Origin: Halodesulfovibrio spirochaetisodalis
GTDB lineage: Bacteria; Desulfobacterota; Desulfovibrionia; Desulfovibrionales; Desulfovibrionaceae
Length of the DNA stretch: 49,634 bases
Assembly (NCBI RefSeq): GCF_001672295.1
Contig: NZ_JXMS01000028.1
Span: 1-49,634 of the forward strand
Reading direction: 5' to 3'
Shown here: positions 48,115 through 49,634 of the stretch, in pieces
Position numbering within the stretch: position 1 is the stretch's first letter
How the letters are laid out: each line of letters starts with the position of its first letter
Position numbers and translations under genes: made by a program
The notes under the pieces: generated by a model
What the model saw: the letters and a program-made list of their open reading frames with translations, nothing else
Told to the model about the DNA's origin: nothing
The model's database searches: none

Positions 48115-48432
48115 ATGGGGATACTTGGAAAACTTTGGCGTGGCGAACTGCCACTATATATTACCTTTTGGTTTTTCGGGATGATCATTGGCACTGTAGT
48201 AAGTATTTGTGTCACAAAATTTGCGATTCAATCTGAAACTACTACTGATCCGAGCCGTATACTATGGTTGCTTATTGCTCTGCTGTATACCGGCTTAATG
48301 TGTGTAGCACTGTGGCGCAGCGCTAATAACTATGAAGGTGCTCCTATCTGGTCCATCAGTGCCCGTTTTTACTCAGCTATTCTTTTCATGTCCTTTGTCA
48401 GCTTCGCTGTAGATCTCATCAAATTGCTGTGA
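48115..48432 (+). CDS. Small membrane protein, LWRGxYPL family, chromosomal paralog (105 aa)
   Basis: The N-terminus MGILGKLWRGELPLYITFW and the motif ALWRSANNYEGAPIWS (about 64-79) match the three prophage copies at 26850-28013. Hydrophobic segments lie at about 17-36, 48-63 and 83-104. It is outside the prophage, beside the tRNA array. The host therefore has its own member, and the phage copies may have been taken from such a host. An AGGGTCAT-type site precedes ATG 48115. Confidence 0.7.
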   Translation: MGILGKLWRGELPLYITFWFFGMIIGTVVSICVTKFAIQSETTTDPSRILWLLIALLYTGLMCVALWRSANNYEGAPIWSISARFYSAILFMSFVSFAVDLIKLL

Positions 48433-48522
48433 CCCAACGCTTCATGAACGAAACTACACACGCCCAATCCACTCTGCTGGTGTACGCACTTGTATTCACC
48501 TAAAACTAAAAATATTTTTTTC

Positions 48523-48551
48523 TTGCCAAAGGCGGTACATGTCCGTAGAAC
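48523..48551 (+). promoter_or_regulatory. Promoter of the first tRNA-Tyr
   Basis: TTGCCA (48523-48528), 17 bases, TAGAAC (48546-48551). The expected transcript has a leader of about 40 bases before the tRNA, with a GGGATTGCTTCCC-type hairpin. Confidence 0.55.
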
Positions 48552-48597
48552 CCATCTCCGCTGTCAGGGATTGCTTCCCACAGCAACAATACAAACA

Positions 48598-48683
48598 GGT
48601 GGGGTTCCCGAGTGGCCAAAGGGAACAGACTGTAAATCTGTCGGCATATGCCTTCGGAGGTTCAAATCCTCCCCCCACCACCA
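48598..48683 (+). tRNA. tRNA-Tyr (GTA), copy 1
   Basis: The 86-nt gene has a long variable arm, acceptor GGTGGGG/CCCCACC, anticodon loop CTGTAAA and an encoded CCA. It differs from the other two copies at the variable arm (GGCATATGCC instead of GGCGTACGCC). Confidence 0.95.
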
Positions 48684-48691
48684 CGAATTTT

Positions 48692-48717
48692 AAGCCAGCG
48701 TTAAGCTGGCTTTTTTT
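48692..48717 (+). terminator. Terminator after tRNA-Tyr copy 1
   Basis: AGCCAGC and GCTGGCT form a stem with a GTTAA loop, followed by TTTTTTT. The same terminator follows all three tRNA-Tyr genes. Confidence 0.85.
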
Positions 48718-48910
48718 GTACTGTCTATCCTACCTCTGGAAAAAACTCTGCTGCCCTTCCTTTTTTCAGTGATATTCCTTTCTGCCTTTCGCACCCCAAA
48801 ACATGAAAACTCACTTTTTCAACCTAGAGACACTTCATTTTCAGAAACAAAATGCCATTCTCCCCACAGAATCAGCCATCAACATAAAAAATTTATGTTT
48901 TTTTCATTTT

Positions 48911-48939
48911 TTACTTGCCAAAACCTTAGGGGATATATA
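48911..48939 (+). promoter_or_regulatory. Promoter of tRNA-Thr/Tyr unit 1
   Basis: TTACTT (48911-48916), 17 bases, TATATA (48934-48939), about 16 bases before tRNA-Thr. The same layout is kept in unit 2. Confidence 0.5.
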
Positions 48940-48954
48940 AACACTCTTCTCGTT

Positions 48955-49030
48955 GCTGGCGTAGCTCAATTGGTAGAGCAGCTGATTTGTAATCAGCAGG
49001 TTGCGGGTTCAAGTCCCATCGCCAGCTCCA
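48955..49030 (+). tRNA. tRNA-Thr (TGT), copy 1
   Basis: The 76-nt cloverleaf has acceptor GCTGGCG/CGCCAGC, anticodon loop TTTGTAA reading ACA codons, T-loop GTTCAAGTC and an encoded CCA. It is followed by tRNA-Tyr after 5 bases. Confidence 0.95.
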
Positions 49031-49035
49031 GTACA

Positions 49036-49121
49036 GGTGGGGTTCCCGAGTGGCCAAAGGGAACAGACTGTAAATCTGTCGGCGTACGCCTTCGGAGGTT
49101 CAAATCCTCCCCCCACCACCA
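49036..49121 (+). tRNA. tRNA-Tyr (GTA), copy 2
   Basis: The 86-nt gene has a long variable arm, GTA anticodon and encoded CCA. It lies 5 bases after tRNA-Thr, so the two are cotranscribed. Confidence 0.95.
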
Positions 49122-49130
49122 CGAATTTTA

Positions 49131-49155
49131 AGCCAGCGTTAAGCTGGCTTTTTTT
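49131..49155 (+). terminator. Terminator after tRNA-Tyr copy 2
   Basis: AGCCAGC (49131-49137) and GCTGGCT (49143-49149) form the stem, with a TTTTTT run. Confidence 0.85.
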
Positions 49156-49387
49156 GTGCCTGCTCATCAGGAACTACAAAGTCAAATATTCATCCACCAC
49201 CGCAACGTCTGTTTTACGCTATATGAACAGGCGAAATTCCCGACTCACTTCACTCAGAACATTCATCAGCCCCATCATATCAAGCAGGCGTTTTTTCTAA
49301 CGCATGAGTCAATAAAAAAATCTCTTCAGCTACTTTTTCTCATGCTATCAGCCCGCGAACATAAAAAATTTATATTTTCTGCATTTT

Positions 49388-49416
49388 TTGCTTGCTAAAA
49401 CTTTGGGGGATATATA
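49388..49416 (+). promoter_or_regulatory. Promoter of tRNA-Thr/Tyr unit 2
   Basis: TTGCTT (49388-49393), 17 bases, TATATA (49411-49416). This is the better of the two copies at the -35 box. Confidence 0.5.
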
Positions 49417-49431
49417 AACACTCTTCTCGTT

Positions 49432-49507
49432 GCTGGCGTAGCTCAATTGGTAGAGCAGCTGATTTGTAATCAGCAGGTTGCGGGTTCAAGTCCCATCGCC
49501 AGCTCCA
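49432..49507 (+). tRNA. tRNA-Thr (TGT), copy 2
   Basis: Identical in sequence to tRNA-Thr at 48955-49030, with the CCA encoded. Confidence 0.95.
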
Positions 49508-49512
49508 GTACA

Positions 49513-49598
49513 GGTGGGGTTCCCGAGTGGCCAAAGGGAACAGACTGTAAATCTGTCGGCGTACGCCTTCGGAGGTTCAAATCCTCCCCCCACCACCA
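49513..49598 (+). tRNA. tRNA-Tyr (GTA), copy 3
   Basis: Identical to tRNA-Tyr at 49036-49121, 5 bases after tRNA-Thr copy 2. Confidence 0.95.
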
Positions 49599-49607
49599 CG
49601 AATTTTA

Positions 49608-49633
49608 AGCCAGCGTTAAGCTGGCTTTTTTTG
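49608..49633 (+). terminator. Terminator after tRNA-Tyr copy 3
   Basis: AGCCAGC (49608-49614) and GCTGGCT (49620-49626) form the stem, followed by T residues at the window edge. Confidence 0.85.
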
Positions 49634-49634
49634 T

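Larger units (their letters stand above)
48871..49634 (+). repeat. Tandem duplication of a 477-bp tRNA-Thr/tRNA-Tyr unit
   Basis: The sequence from about 48871 recurs from 49348 with a constant offset of 477 bases: ATAAAAAATTTAT block, promoter, tRNA-Thr, tRNA-Tyr and terminator match. The tRNAs are identical, while the A+T-rich spacer (49160-49347) has no counterpart visible. A third terminator-tRNA-Tyr copy at 48598 lacks the Thr gene. The second copy runs off the window edge at its terminator. Confidence 0.85.

Overview
The window joins most of a temperate, short-tailed (podovirus-type) prophage (about 1 to 31,985) to ordinary bacterial chromosome (about 31,985 to 49,634). The moderate G+C content, the fused indolepyruvate:ferredoxin oxidoreductase (anaerobic amino-acid metabolism) and the general gene style suggest an anaerobic delta-type proteobacterium, perhaps a marine Desulfovibrionaceae such as Halodesulfovibrio. 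That assignment is inference; no 16S rRNA or diagnostic sulfate-reduction gene is present.

Late prophage region (1-14,434, all minus strand). Reading leftward: a holin-like protein, a small membrane/coiled-coil protein, small and large terminase, a small head protein, a T7-gp8-like portal, a Bbp19-like protein, scaffold, major capsid, a Bbp16-like cement protein, a small coiled-coil protein, tail tubular A- and B-like proteins, and a gp13/gp14/gp15/gp16-like set of internal (ejected) virion proteins, the last cut by the window edge. The order and families resemble Bordetella phage BPP-1 and other lysogenic T7-architecture phages; no phage RNA polymerase is seen. Two copies of a GCCTCCGGCGG hairpin repeat and a 125-bp nested inverted repeat sit in gaps of this operon.

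Accessory and control region (14,435-31,109). Next to the late operon is a two-gene Hachiman defence system (hamA-hamB) with a convergent third gene of unknown role. Then come a very short tyrosine recombinase with two small helix-turn-helix proteins, a membrane 'moron', an M15-peptidase-like protein, and a leftward early operon whose replication initiator gene contains seven iteron-like repeats (a probable lambda-style origin inside the gene). A cro/cI-type divergent switch with a CII-like gene follows. Right of the repressor lies a toxin-antitoxin-chaperone operon (MqsR toxin, MqsA antitoxin with a long C-terminal extension, SecB-like chaperone), ended by a clear terminator. Three tandem paralogous small membrane proteins follow, then a right-arm plus-strand cluster of small, often cysteine-rich phage proteins ending in an AlpA/excisionase-like gene. 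A single-TM protein (31,125-31,844) lies just inside the likely boundary. The prophage probably ends at the 3' end of tRNA-Arg(CCT) at 31,985-32,061; the other attachment site is outside the window.

Chromosome (32,062-49,634). An EamA-family transporter is followed by a complete minus-strand efflux operon: outer-membrane factor lipoprotein, HlyD-type fusion protein, double ABC ATPase and two ABC-2 permeases (YbhGFSR type). Then come a TPR protein, a secreted protein of unknown role, a 756-residue unknown protein, a fused IorA-IorB enzyme, an unknown 224-residue protein, a fourth member of the small membrane family found in the prophage, and a tRNA array Tyr-(Thr-Tyr)-(Thr-Tyr) in which the Thr-Tyr unit is tandemly duplicated with a 477-bp period.
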